Part shown: in pieces, positions 17,724 to 26,261 of the stretch
How the letters are laid out: every line of letters begins with the position of its first letter
Position numbering within the stretch: the stretch's first letter is position 1
NCBI RefSeq assembly: GCF_033100115.1
Contig: NZ_CP136910.1
Coordinates: forward strand, 5,348,001 to 5,412,000
DNA from: Anaerocolumna sp. AGMB13020
GTDB lineage: Bacteria; Bacillota; Clostridia; Lachnospirales; Lachnospiraceae
Direction of reading: 5' to 3'
Length of the DNA: 64,000 nt
The notes under the pieces: generated by a model
The model's input: the letters and a program-made list of their open reading frames with translations, nothing else
Databases searched by the model: none
Told to the model about the DNA's origin: nothing
Made by a program: the position numbers and the translations under genes

Positions 17724-18539
17724 ATGAGCGTTCTCGGAGTATCAAATGGTAAAGTTGTTGATTCAAGTGCATCGACAACAACGAATACAACAGGAACTTC
17801 ATCACTGGACAAAAATGCATTTTTACAGCTTTTAGTTACCCAGATGAAGTATCAGGATCCTTTGAATCCAAGTACGGATACGCAGTTTGTTCAACAGCTG
17901 GCTACTTTCTCACAGTTGGAGCAGATGCAGAATCTTAACCTTACGACTACCAACAATCAGGCTTTTGGTCTGGTGGGTATGGAAGTTGAGGTCAGTACAA
18001 AAGATTCCGCCGGAAAAGTTACCACAAAAACCGGTACAGTGGATTATGTAGTCATGAGCAATGGAACTGCAAAACTTGCGATTGATGGAAATTTATATAC
18101 TCTTGATCAGGTTACAACAGTTCTTGACAGTAATTATGTGTTTGAAAAAGGGCTTCCCTATGTTACGAAAAATGTTGATACAACTTTTGATAAAGAGAAA
18201 CCGGAAGATGTAACCTTTACAGTAAATTTAGGCTCCGGTAAAACTGTTGCAACAGATGTTGCGGTAATCATTAATAATACAGTTGTTGATTCTAAATATG
18301 TAAAGTTAGACGGAACGAAAGTAATAATCAGCAAGGAAGCATTAGAAAAGCTGGAAAACGGTACTTATAAACCTACCATTATGTTTAATGATGCGAACTA
18401 CACAGTAGTGTCAAATCAGATTTCGATAACGGTTAAAGGAACTGTAGCAGAAGAGCCTGATAAAACCGAGGATGGAGATGGTTCCGGAGATGAAGGAGAT
18501 GGCTCTGAGGATACAGGAAAGACCGGTACAGAAGATTAA
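17724..18539 (+). CDS. flgD: Flagellar hook cap/scaffold protein FlgD
   Basis: 271 residues. The N-terminus LDKNAFLQLLVTQMKYQDPL followed by NPSTDTQFVQQLATFSQLEQ is diagnostic for FlgD. The middle (about 80-145) is the FlgD beta domain, and a further Ig-like domain of the X2 type follows (about 150-240). The last 28 residues form an acidic tail rich in D, E and G, not part of the standard family. FlgD caps the growing hook. Confidence 0.93.
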   Translation: MSVLGVSNGKVVDSSASTTTNTTGTSSLDKNAFLQLLVTQMKYQDPLNPSTDTQFVQQLATFSQLEQMQNLNLTTTNNQAFGLVGMEVEVSTKDSAGKVTTKTGTVDYVVMSNGTAKLAIDGNLYTLDQVTTVLDSNYVFEKGLPYVTKNVDTTFDKEKPEDVTFTVNLGSGKTVATDVAVIINNTVVDSKYVKLDGTKVIISKEALEKLENGTYKPTIMFNDANYTVVSNQISITVKGTVAEEPDKTEDGDGSGDEGDGSEDTGKTGTED

Positions 18540-18600
18540 AATGGATGAAGGAATGGATTCCGGAGCCAATATAACATAAGACTCAATAACTATTTACTGA

Positions 18601-18622
18601 ATGCCCACATGGAGGTAGGCAT
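18601..18622 (+). promoter_or_regulatory. Hairpin with GGAGG in its loop, before the flagellar operon protein gene
   Basis: ATGCC (18601-18605) pairs with GGCAT (18618-18622); the 12-nt loop contains ACATGGAGGT. A GGA exposed in a hairpin loop is the kind of site CsrA binds, but no csrA gene is in the window. The actual ribosome site of the next gene (AAAGAGG) lies just downstream. Confidence 0.4.
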
Positions 18623-18636
18623 AGAAAGAGGCTTAT

Positions 18637-19032
18637 ATGAATCAAATATCACAAACGAAATACTCTTCCATCGAGCAAATGACAGGACAACTGCTGAAAG
18701 GCAGACCGGTTAAGCAATCAAATCAACAAGATACGAAGGTTTCTTTTCAAAAGATTCTGGAAAGCCAGTATGTTGAACAAAATGCCGGTTTAAAATTTTC
18801 CAAGCATGCAAATGAAAGACTGCAGAGCAGAAATATTGATTTGTCCGAGGAGCAGCTTGAAAAACTGACAGCTGGTACAAAGAAAGCACAAGAAAAAGGA
18901 ATCTCAGAATCCCTGGTAGTAGTTGATAATATCGCTTTCATTGTTAACGTAAAGAACAGTACTGTCATAACCGCACTTGATGAAGGAGAGGATAAGATAT
19001 TTACTAATATAGACGGTGCCGTAATTATGTAA
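18637..19032 (+). CDS. Flagellar operon protein (TIGR02530 type)
   Basis: 131 residues. It belongs to the small conserved family encoded between flgD and flgE in Firmicutes (TIGR02530, 'flagellar operon protein'). The typical block is visible: LKFSKHANERLQSRNIDLSE, then LVVVDNIAFIVNVKNSTVIT and FTNIDGAVI at the C-terminus. Its function is not established; the position suggests hook or cap assembly. The gene is bracketed by two intergenic hairpins that expose GGAGG-like loops (18601-18622 and 19038-19062). Confidence 0.85.
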   Translation: MNQISQTKYSSIEQMTGQLLKGRPVKQSNQQDTKVSFQKILESQYVEQNAGLKFSKHANERLQSRNIDLSEEQLEKLTAGTKKAQEKGISESLVVVDNIAFIVNVKNSTVITALDEGEDKIFTNIDGAVIM

Positions 19033-19037
19033 ATGCC

Positions 19038-19062
19038 GGACCTTAGGGAGGCATTAAGGTCC
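19038..19062 (+). promoter_or_regulatory. Hairpin with GGGAGG in its loop, before flgE
   Basis: Perfect 8-bp stem GGACCTTA (19038-19045) / TAAGGTCC (19055-19062) with the 9-nt loop GGGAGGCAT. The true flgE ribosome site is the AAGGAGGT at 19093-19100. No T run follows. Confidence 0.5.
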
Positions 19063-19109
19063 TTGACTGACAGAGAGGACAGGCACATTAATAAGGAGGT
19101 CATTTCATT

Positions 19110-20591
19110 ATGATGAGATCATTGTATTCCGGTATTTCCGGATTAAGTGTTCACCAGACGAAGATGGATGTTATCGGTAATAATATTGCCAACGTAAATA
19201 CCGTTGGTTTTAAGGGCAGCAAAGTATCTTTTTCTGATGTATTCTATCAGACGATTCAAAGTGCTACAGGCCCTAATGAGACAACAGGTGCTGCCGGACA
19301 GAACGCCATGCAGATCGGTTTAGGCAGTACCGTTTCTTCTATTGTTTCATCGCCTAGTAAAACAGGTGGTGCACAAAGAACAGACAATCCCTTTGATATT
19401 ATGATAAACGGAGATTCTTTCTTTGTTGTAAATCAAGGTGGTACAAATTATTTTACAAAAGCTGGTAACTTCAAGATTGATGGTAGTGGTACACTCGCTA
19501 CCACAAGTGGTGGTACGGTAATGGGCTGGCAGGTTGATCCCAACGATCCGACAAAAACAGTAGCAGATGTAGTTTCACCTCTGAGAATTATGTCCCCTGA
19601 GAACTTGTATTCACCACCAGTTGCAACTACAGCGGTGACTATAAGCGGTAATATTGATAGTAAAGATACACAGCTTGCTATTGGTGGCAGTGGAAAGACA
19701 GTAAATATATCTTTTTACGATAGTTTGGGACAGGAATATAATGCAACAGTAAAATTGATGCACAATACTACTGGTACAGCACCAAATTTGACAGATGTTG
19801 ATAATCAATATACAGTACAGCTTATGGATGTGTTGGATTCAAATGGAAAGAGTATCTACAAAACTGGATCTGGCACTGCTGCAGATCCCTATAAAGAGAC
19901 ATCAGTAAAACCTATAAGTTTTGGCGGTATCGATTACACACTGGATACAGCAACCGGAAAGCTTACTACAACCGGTGCCTTGCCGGTAATTACATTTAAT
20001 GCCAATACCGGTAAATTTGTCAGTGCCATAGGTGCAGGAACAGATAATGGTACTGGAACTGACAGCAATAAGAGTCTGAATTTTTCTATTACTGATACAT
20101 CCGCAGCAGGAAGCCCCTTCCATAATATAACGGTAGACTTGTCATCGATTACCACGTTTGGAGGAACTGGAAAGACTGCTCTTGACTTTACACCTGGTGA
20201 CCTTGACAATAAAGGAGGTGGACGTAAAGCTGGTAATATGTCTGGACTCAGCGTTGACACTTCCGGTAAGATCTATGGTTCTTATGATAATGGTGATAGC
20301 AGGCTGTTAGGTCAAATAGCTGTTGCATCCTTTTCAAATCCGGCTGGTCTTGAAGCGGTTGGAGGAAATTTATTTGCACAAACACAGAACTCAGGTAAGT
20401 TTGATGGAATCGGTAAGGATGTATCAAGTGACGGCGGCAGCTTTACCACCGGTGTTCTTGAAATGTCCAATGTAGACCTGGCATCTGAGTTTACGGAAAT
20501 GATAACAACTCAGAGAGGTTTCCAGGCAAATTCAAGAGTTATTACAACTTCAGATACTTTATTAGAGGAATTGATTAATCTCAAGCGTTAA
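19110..20591 (+). CDS. flgE: Flagellar hook protein FlgE
   Basis: 493 residues. The N-terminus MMRSLYSGISGLSVHQTKMD and NIANVNTVGFKGSKVSFSDV are the rod/hook signature; the C-terminus has the matching VDLASEFTEMITTQRGFQAN plus SRVITTSDTLLEELINLKR. The large middle (residues 150-400, rich in G, T, S and D) is the surface domain. The length suits the hook protein rather than FlgG. Many molecules are needed per flagellum, which agrees with the strong ribosome site AAGGAGGT. An ATG two bases-codons later (19113) is an alternative start. Confidence 0.93.
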   Translation: MMRSLYSGISGLSVHQTKMDVIGNNIANVNTVGFKGSKVSFSDVFYQTIQSATGPNETTGAAGQNAMQIGLGSTVSSIVSSPSKTGGAQRTDNPFDIMINGDSFFVVNQGGTNYFTKAGNFKIDGSGTLATTSGGTVMGWQVDPNDPTKTVADVVSPLRIMSPENLYSPPVATTAVTISGNIDSKDTQLAIGGSGKTVNISFYDSLGQEYNATVKLMHNTTGTAPNLTDVDNQYTVQLMDVLDSNGKSIYKTGSGTAADPYKETSVKPISFGGIDYTLDTATGKLTTTGALPVITFNANTGKFVSAIGAGTDNGTGTDSNKSLNFSITDTSAAGSPFHNITVDLSSITTFGGTGKTALDFTPGDLDNKGGGRKAGNMSGLSVDTSGKIYGSYDNGDSRLLGQIAVASFSNPAGLEAVGGNLFAQTQNSGKFDGIGKDVSSDGGSFTTGVLEMSNVDLASEFTEMITTQRGFQANSRVITTSDTLLEELINLKR

Positions 20592-20601
20592 AAGTAAATG
20601 A

Positions 20602-20636
20602 ACAAATGGCAGTGGTTTGTGGCTGCTGCCATTTGT
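20602..20636 (+). other. Strong intergenic stem-loop after flgE
   Basis: Perfect 11-bp stem ACAAATGGCAG (20602-20612) / CTGCCATTTGT (20626-20636) with a 13-nt loop. It is followed by ACTTAAG rather than a T run, so it looks like a 3'-protecting or processing hairpin for the abundant flgE message rather than a full terminator. Confidence 0.6.
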
Positions 20637-20666
20637 ACTTAAGACATCGATGGCATACAAACTCAT

Positions 20667-20693
20667 TGAAAATTAAGATATTTATCCCGATAA
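20667..20693 (+). promoter_or_regulatory. Possible SigD-type promoter before flbD-motA
   Basis: TGAA (20667-20670), 15-bp spacer, CCCGATAA (20686-20693), compared with the SigD/FliA consensus TAAA-N15-GCCGATAT. One mismatch falls in the -35 and one or two in the -10. Weak, but placed where an internal flagellar promoter would make sense. Confidence 0.35.
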
Positions 20694-20726
20694 TATATGC
20701 TTTACCGGAATGAAGGAGAAAAAAAT

Positions 20727-20942
20727 ATGATTAATGTTACCAAATTAAGCGGTGTCGAAATCACACTGAACTGCGACTTAATCGAGACAATTGAAGAAGT
20801 ACCGGAAACGGTTATTACACTTAACAATGGGAAAAAAATACTGGTAAAAGAGAGTAGACAAGATGTGACGAATCTTATAAAATATTACAAGAAAGAACTT
20901 TTTTCCCAATATATTTCCCTGGATGAGGCGAAAAAAGACTAA
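20727..20942 (+). CDS. flbD: FlbD/SwrD-family flagellar protein
   Basis: 71 residues. It fits the FlbD family (MINVTKLSGVEITLNCDLIE, then TVITLNNGKKILVKES). The Bacillus member SwrD raises stator torque, consistent with motA/motB directly downstream. The ribosome site GAAGGAG sets the start; the open frame begins 10 codons earlier without support. Confidence 0.9.
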   Translation: MINVTKLSGVEITLNCDLIETIEEVPETVITLNNGKKILVKESRQDVTNLIKYYKKELFSQYISLDEAKKD

Positions 20943-20959
20943 TAAGGTAGGTGAAAGAT

Positions 20960-21775
20960 TTGAATTTATCATCCATTATAGGTTTGATGACAGGTATATT
21001 TTTGGTAGTTTTTGGTATTGCTTTTAATCAAACTACAATGAGTGTGCAATTTGGAACATTAGGTAATTTCTTTGATATTCCATCGATTATCATTACAATA
21101 GGTGGTACATTTACAACATTGCTGACAATGGAGAAAAGCCTGCAAAATTATTGGGGTAAATTGAAATCTATTGGTTTGATATTTAAAAACCCTTCGAATA
21201 ATGTAAATGAAACAATTGCTCGTATTATTGAATTATCAAACACGGCAAGAAAAGAAGGATTATTATCACTGGAAGAATCAACTGCAAATTTAGGTGATGA
21301 ATTCTTGAAAAGAGGAATCATGTTGATTGTAGATGGAACGGATCCTGAACTTGTTCGTAAAATACTAGATACTGAATTAAGCTATATAGAATCACGGCAC
21401 AATGAAACAATTACCTTTTGGAAAAGAGTTGCTTCTATGGGTCCAGCTTGGGGTATGATTGGTACATTAATTGGACTCGTTAATATGTTAAAAAACATGT
21501 CAGATGCATCGAGTATAGGTGGTGATATGGCAGTGGCATTAATTACAACTTTTTATGGTTCAGTAATAGCAAATTTATTAGGTATCCCAATTGCCAATAA
21601 GTTAAAACTACTTCATGATGCTGAAATACAGGAAAAAGAGTTGATGGTAGAAGGAATACTGAGTATTCAAGCAGGAGAAAATCCATCTATTATAGAAGAA
21701 AAACTAAAATCCTTTATTAGACCCTCATTGCGTAAGGCAGGGGAAAATGATGTGAGGGGTGAAGTGATTGAGTAG
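20960..21775 (+). CDS. motA: Flagellar stator protein MotA
   Basis: 271 residues with four membrane segments: two near residues 4-50, then two near 145-200 (RVASMGPAWGMIGTLIGLVN and GGDMAVALITTFYGSVIANL). These are the TolQ/ExbB-like stator signatures. With MotB it forms the ion channel that turns the rotor. TTG at 20960 after AGGTGAAAGA is the likely start; GTG at 20951 is in frame but directly touches the ribosome site. The motA-motB pair looks clearly more AT-rich than flanking genes. Confidence 0.93.
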   Translation: MNLSSIIGLMTGIFLVVFGIAFNQTTMSVQFGTLGNFFDIPSIIITIGGTFTTLLTMEKSLQNYWGKLKSIGLIFKNPSNNVNETIARIIELSNTARKEGLLSLEESTANLGDEFLKRGIMLIVDGTDPELVRKILDTELSYIESRHNETITFWKRVASMGPAWGMIGTLIGLVNMLKNMSDASSIGGDMAVALITTFYGSVIANLLGIPIANKLKLLHDAEIQEKELMVEGILSIQAGENPSIIEEKLKSFIRPSLRKAGENDVRGEVIE

Positions 21776-22595
21776 AAGAAAAATGGATGATAACGAGGAA
21801 AATGATGCACCATGGTTAAATACCTTCGCTGATTTAATGAATCTATTACTTTGTTTTTTTGTATTGCTTTTTGCAGCCTCTAATGTTGACTCGGATAAGT
21901 ATCAAGCTATTTCTGATTCAATGTCAAAGGGAATAGGTTTTTTTTCTGGTATTAATACGCCTATAATAAATGATGATAATGGTAATAAAATATCTCATGG
22001 AGAAAATGACGGAGGATATAATGATTCTTTGATACCTAAGAAAGAAAGCTCATCGGAAGTTGGTTCAGAATCAAAATCAAACGATCAGCAACTAACGGAT
22101 GTAGAAGAAAAATTACAGCAAAGAAATAAAGAACAGACGATGGAAATGTATGAGAATATAAGCAATTTAGCGGAAGAATATGATATTGACAATGACGTTG
22201 TGATTATAACGGACTCTAATTATCGCTATGTGCAGATTTCAATAAGTGGATCGATTCTATTCGATTCAGGAAAAGCAGAAATAAAAAAAGAAGCTATTCC
22301 ACTTTTTAATAAATTAGGTGATGTTTTACAAAGCTATAAAAACTATCACATAGAATTAGAAGGACATACCGATAATAGACCTATGAGAAGTAATGCATAT
22401 CCGGATAATAATTGGTTGTCTTCTGCCAGAGCTTTAAATGCCGCAACTTATCTTATAAATGAAAAAGGCATGAGTCCTGATACCTTAAGCTGGTCAGGAA
22501 GAGGAGAGTATGATCCGGTTGCCAGTAATTCCTCGGAAGAAGGAAGGGCAAAAAACAGGCGTGTTGAAATAAAAATTTATAATAAATATAATTAA
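21768..22595 (+). CDS. motB: Flagellar stator protein MotB
   Basis: 275 residues. The N-terminal plug/membrane helix contains the ion-carrying Asp22 (FADLMNLLLCFFVLLFAASN). A variable linker (residues 60-130) leads to an OmpA-like peptidoglycan-binding domain (ILFDSGKAEIKKEAIPLFNK; LEGHTDNRPMR; GRAKNRRVEIKI). It anchors the stator to the wall. The TTG start overlaps the motA stop, a typical coupled stator pair. Confidence 0.94.
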   Translation: MSRRKMDDNEENDAPWLNTFADLMNLLLCFFVLLFAASNVDSDKYQAISDSMSKGIGFFSGINTPIINDDNGNKISHGENDGGYNDSLIPKKESSSEVGSESKSNDQQLTDVEEKLQQRNKEQTMEMYENISNLAEEYDIDNDVVIITDSNYRYVQISISGSILFDSGKAEIKKEAIPLFNKLGDVLQSYKNYHIELEGHTDNRPMRSNAYPDNNWLSSARALNAATYLINEKGMSPDTLSWSGRGEYDPVASNSSEEGRAKNRRVEIKIYNKYN

Positions 22596-22608
22596 TACGT
22601 AAGGTAAA

Positions 22609-22637
22609 TGCCCTTAGGGCAGATGGGAGACATTATG
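22609..22637 (+). promoter_or_regulatory. Hairpin-AGATGGGAG start module before fliL
   Basis: TGCCC-TTA-GGGCA hairpin (22609-22621), immediately followed by AGATGGGAG (22621-22629) and the fliL ATG (22635). Same layout as at 39401 and 56519 but with a different, still fully paired stem. The ATG within the motif is in frame with fliL. Confidence 0.6.
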
Positions 22638-23141
22638 AAAAAGAACTTCTTAACGGTCATTATCCTAAGTTTGGGAATACTTAACATGATTCTTACTGCA
22701 GTCATTGTGTTTGCTGTAGTGCCAACAACAATGAGGACCAATGAGCTGATATCAAAGGTAGCAACTACGATTGATTTGGAGATCAATGGATCACCGGATA
22801 GCAAATCAATCAGTATTGAAGATATCGAGAACTATAAATTGAGCAAAGATCTTACCATAAATCTAAAAAGGGGAACTGATAATATATCACATTATGCATT
22901 GGTCACTGCTTCCTTATCACTGAATAAAACCTCAGAAGATTATGAAAGATTGCAGCCTTTGGTTTCAACAAATGAAACAAAGATAAATGAGTTTTTTCAA
23001 AATGAATTTTCAAAGTATACAATGGATCAGGTCGGGGAGAAAAAAGAAGAAATCAAAAATAGTGTCTTGGCCGAATTACAGCAATATTTCGAGTCAGAAG
23101 ATTTTATAATCGGAGTCTCGATTGAATATGTTACACAATAA
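22635..23141 (+). CDS. fliL: Flagellar basal body-associated protein FliL
   Basis: 168 residues. One N-terminal transmembrane helix (about 5-28: FLTVIILSLGILNMILTAVI) is followed by an extracytoplasmic FliL-type domain ending in IIGVSIEYVTQ. FliL stabilises stators around the rotor. The position between motB and fliM is standard. The start is the ATG at 22635, 5 bases after GGGAG; an in-frame ATG at 22608 lies upstream of the leader hairpin. Confidence 0.85.
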   Translation: MKKNFLTVIILSLGILNMILTAVIVFAVVPTTMRTNELISKVATTIDLEINGSPDSKSISIEDIENYKLSKDLTINLKRGTDNISHYALVTASLSLNKTSEDYERLQPLVSTNETKINEFFQNEFSKYTMDQVGEKKEEIKNSVLAELQQYFESEDFIIGVSIEYVTQ

Positions 23142-23211
23142 ACAATTTGATGATTTTAGTAGAAGTTTGTGATATTATGGTATTGAGTAATCACCCCGGG
23201 AGGTAGTGGCA

Positions 23212-24189
23212 ATGGGCGACGTCTTGTCTCAAAATGAGATTGACAACCTGCTTAAAGCATTAAGCAGTGGGGAATTGGATGCAGAAGAGTTTAAAGGCAG
23301 TGGCGAGAAAGTAGTTAAAAATTATGATTTTGCCAGACCCTCCAAGTTTTCAAAGGAACATCTTAGGACATTGGAAATTATATTTGAACATTATGGGAGA
23401 TTGCTTTCTACACATTTACCGGCCTATTTTCGTAAAAATGTCCAGATCGAAGTTGTAAGTTCAGAGGCAGTTGCTTATTCTGAATTCAGCAACGCCCTTT
23501 CAAACCCTGTATTATTGGGAATAGTGGATTTTTCACCATTAGAGGGAAATATTATTATAGAAATTGCGGACAATCTAGGTTATGCAATGGTAGATCGTAT
23601 GTTGGGCGGCACAGGGGTACCACTGGAGAAAGCAAGAGATTTCACAGAGATTGAATTGATTATTATGGAAAGAATATTTAATCTGTGTACCAATCTCCTG
23701 AGTGAACCATGGGATACAGTTGTGCATCTGGAACCGAGACTGACAAGAATAGAAACAAATTCACAGTTTGCTCAGATAATCGCACCCAGTGAAATGACTT
23801 CCATCATTACTATGAACATTAAGATAGGTAATGTAGAAGGAATGATGAATGTATGCCTGCCTTATGCATGTCTGGAAAGTGTTATAGATAAATTGAATAC
23901 AAAATATTGGTTCTCAACAATGCAGGTTAAAGATGATGAATCCTATAAAGATCTTATTGAGCTGGCAATTGCCAAGGCAAAAATTCCAATTAAAGCGATA
24001 CTTGGAAAAAGTACAATTTCAGTAAATGATTTTCTTGGCCTGCAGGTAGGAGATATTATTAAGTTAAACACCAAAGTAGAAGATGAATTAGAAATCTATG
24101 TTGGTAATTTGGATAAATTCAAAGCATTGCCAGGTGCGTCTTCGGATGCTTATGCAGTGAGAATTTCATCAATAATCAGGGAGGAGTAA
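23212..24189 (+). CDS. fliM: Flagellar motor switch protein FliM
   Basis: 325 residues. The N-terminal CheY-P-binding peptide is DVLSQNEIDNLLKAL; the CheC-like middle domain (YDFARPSKFSKEHLRTLEII; MVDRMLGGTG; FTEIELIIM) is followed by a SpoA/FliN-like C-terminal domain (VGDIIKLNTKVEDELEIYVG). It forms the cytoplasmic ring that sets rotation direction. The ATG at 23212 has GGGAGGT at proper distance; a GTG at 23206 is too close to it. Confidence 0.96.
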   Translation: MGDVLSQNEIDNLLKALSSGELDAEEFKGSGEKVVKNYDFARPSKFSKEHLRTLEIIFEHYGRLLSTHLPAYFRKNVQIEVVSSEAVAYSEFSNALSNPVLLGIVDFSPLEGNIIIEIADNLGYAMVDRMLGGTGVPLEKARDFTEIELIIMERIFNLCTNLLSEPWDTVVHLEPRLTRIETNSQFAQIIAPSEMTSIITMNIKIGNVEGMMNVCLPYACLESVIDKLNTKYWFSTMQVKDDESYKDLIELAIAKAKIPIKAILGKSTISVNDFLGLQVGDIIKLNTKVEDELEIYVGNLDKFKALPGASSDAYAVRISSIIREE

Positions 24190-24193
24190 TAAT

Positions 24194-25318
24194 ATGGATG
24201 GTATGTTATCTCAAGAAGAGATAAATGCACTTCTCAGTGGTATGAGTACGGACACTGGAAGCGCTGGTTCTGATGATGGTTCAAATGTGCTGTCAGACGC
24301 AGAAAAAGATGCAATTGGTGAAATTTCCAATATAAGTATGGGAACAGCAGCAACCACCCTTTCATCATTAGTTAATCAGAAGGTTGTAATAACTACTCCG
24401 GTTGTTTCTTATGCAACCTGGAATGATTTAACGGAATCCTATGACAGACCATGTGTCTTTATTCAGATTTATTATAAAGATGGGCTGGATGGAAACAATA
24501 TTCTTATATTAAAAGAATCTGATGTGAAAATAATCACAGATTTGATGATGGGCGGTGACGGCACCAATATCACCGGAGAACTATCGGAATTGCATCTTAG
24601 TGCTATCAGTGAGGCAATGAATCAGATGATGGGCTCCGCGTCTACGTCAATTTCAGCAATGCTGGAGAAAAGAGTGGATATAACCCCTCCCATTTCAACA
24701 TTAGTTGATCTGAATGAATCCATAGACGGATCCGATATAGCACCTTTTCTAAAAGACACCTTTGTTAAAGTATCTTTTAAAATGGAGATAGGGGATTTAG
24801 TTGACAGCGAGCTTATGCAGTTATATCCTTTTCATCTGGCAAGAGAACTTTACAGTAATTTTACAAAAGGGGAGCAGAAACCTGAGCCTGAACCGCAGCC
24901 TGTAAAACAAGCACAACCCGAAGCTATGCCGGTTAACAATCAGGCTGTACCGACACAGCAGGTACAGATACCTTATCCGCAGATGCAGACGCCGATGTAC
25001 CAGGTGCCATATCCTGCACCGGATGTTAATGTAGCACCGGCTCAATTCCAGACCTTTACGGTACCTCAACAGGTTACAAATCAGCCTGAGAATATAAATT
25101 TAATTATGGATGTTCCACTGGAAGTAACAGTTGAGCTAGGAAGAACAAATAAATCAATTAAGGAAATCTTAGACTTTACACCCGGAACTATCATCGAACT
25201 TAACAGGCTGGCAGGTGAACCGATTGATGTTCTTGTAAATGGTAAATTCGTAGCAAAGGGTGAGGTTGTAGTAATAGAAGAATCCTTCGGAATTAGAGTG
25301 ACAGAGATTATAAAATAA
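24194..25318 (+). CDS. fliY: Flagellar switch phosphatase FliY (FliN-type)
   Basis: 374 residues. An N-terminal FliM-like peptide (MLSQEEINALLSGM) is followed by a CheC/CheX-type phosphatase domain with two E-N-type helices (EKDAIGEISNISMGTAATTL; LHLSAISEAMNQMMGSASTS). A P/Q-rich linker occupies about residues 235-290. The C-terminal SpoA domain matches FliN (VTVELGRTNKSIKEILDFTP; GTIIELNRLAGEPIDVLVNG). It completes the switch C ring and removes phosphate from CheY-P. It starts 4 bases after fliM. Confidence 0.95.
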   Translation: MDGMLSQEEINALLSGMSTDTGSAGSDDGSNVLSDAEKDAIGEISNISMGTAATTLSSLVNQKVVITTPVVSYATWNDLTESYDRPCVFIQIYYKDGLDGNNILILKESDVKIITDLMMGGDGTNITGELSELHLSAISEAMNQMMGSASTSISAMLEKRVDITPPISTLVDLNESIDGSDIAPFLKDTFVKVSFKMEIGDLVDSELMQLYPFHLARELYSNFTKGEQKPEPEPQPVKQAQPEAMPVNNQAVPTQQVQIPYPQMQTPMYQVPYPAPDVNVAPAQFQTFTVPQQVTNQPENINLIMDVPLEVTVELGRTNKSIKEILDFTPGTIIELNRLAGEPIDVLVNGKFVAKGEVVVIEESFGIRVTEIIK

Positions 25319-25441
25319 TAAAAACAATTTGAAAAGCTGTTTATATCCTGTTAATATTGTATTTATTGTATGAGGGATTTTGTTATCGGGTTATTAGTGA
25401 TATTATCTATTATTTAAAACACACATGATAGGAGAATAAAA

Positions 25442-25804
25442 ATGGGCAAGAGTATTTTAATATGTGACGATGCTGCTTTTATGAGAATGATGATTAAGGA
25501 TATTTTAAGCAAGAATGGTTATACAATCGTAGGTGAAGCGGAAAATGGAGCAAAAGCGGTTGAAAAATATAATGAAACGAAACCGGACCTGGTGATGATG
25601 GATATCACGATGCCTGAGATGGATGGAATCCAGGCACTCAAAAAAATCAAAGCACAAGATCCGTCTGCCAATATTATTATGTGCTCCGCAATGGGACAGC
25701 AGGCAATGGTTATTGAATCAATACAGTCAGGGGCAAAGGATTTTATCGTAAAACCTTTTCAGGCAGACAGAGTACTGGAAGCCGTTAAGAAGGCCGTGGG
25801 CTAA
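25442..25804 (+). CDS. cheY: Chemotaxis response regulator CheY
   Basis: 120 residues, a single receiver domain. The acidic pair Asp9/Asp10 (CDDAAFMR), phospho-acceptor Asp54 (MMDITMPEMDG), the Ser/Thr position in CSAMG and Lys104 (IVKPF) are all present. Phosphorylated by CheA, it binds FliM/FliY. It is preceded by 120 bases with only weak promoter-like sequence. Confidence 0.96.
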   Translation: MGKSILICDDAAFMRMMIKDILSKNGYTIVGEAENGAKAVEKYNETKPDLVMMDITMPEMDGIQALKKIKAQDPSANIIMCSAMGQQAMVIESIQSGAKDFIVKPFQADRVLEAVKKAVG

Positions 25805-26250
25805 TGAATATATTTCTGGCTAAGATGTCGGATTTAAATAACGTCTTTCAGCTTATAGGTGTTACTTTTCTTTTCCTGTTTGTCTTGGTGATTACTTATG
25901 TAACCACCAAACTTATAGGAGGAATCAAAGCGGGTACTTTAACAGAAAGCAATTTTAAAGTAATAGATACTTATAAAGTTACACAAAATAAGTATATGCA
26001 GATTATAAAGATAGGATCTAAATACTTTGTAATTGCTGTCTGTAAAGATACGATACAGATGATTACCGAACTAAAAGAAGAAGAAATTGTTCTCAAAGAG
26101 AAAAACAATAAAACCAATATTAGTTTTCAGGAAATCCTGAAAACAATTAAGAAACAAAATGAGAAAGTAGAAAATACAGGTGATACAGCAACAGACTTGT
26201 CGAAGTCCCAGGAATCTCTGGAGACATCAGATGAGAATCATCACCAATAA
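25804..26250 (+). CDS. fliO: Flagellar biosynthesis protein FliO (FliZ)
   Basis: 148 residues. One membrane helix near residues 15-38 (VFQLIGVTFLFLFVLVITYV) is followed by a small cytoplasmic domain (VIDTYKVTQNKYMQIIKIGS). The charged tail is variable. FliO assists FliP assembly in the export gate. It overlaps the cheY stop (TAATGA arrangement) and precedes fliP. Confidence 0.85.
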   Translation: MNIFLAKMSDLNNVFQLIGVTFLFLFVLVITYVTTKLIGGIKAGTLTESNFKVIDTYKVTQNKYMQIIKIGSKYFVIAVCKDTIQMITELKEEEIVLKEKNNKTNISFQEILKTIKKQNEKVENTGDTATDLSKSQESLETSDENHHQ

Positions 26251-26261
26251 GGTTGGTATGC

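Noticed and set aside
22591..22604. 14-base identity ATTAATACGTAAGG at the ends of motB and the UPF0210 gene (58361-58374)
   Set aside because: A match of this length is expected by chance in a 64-kb AT-rich sequence, and nothing around it is conserved.
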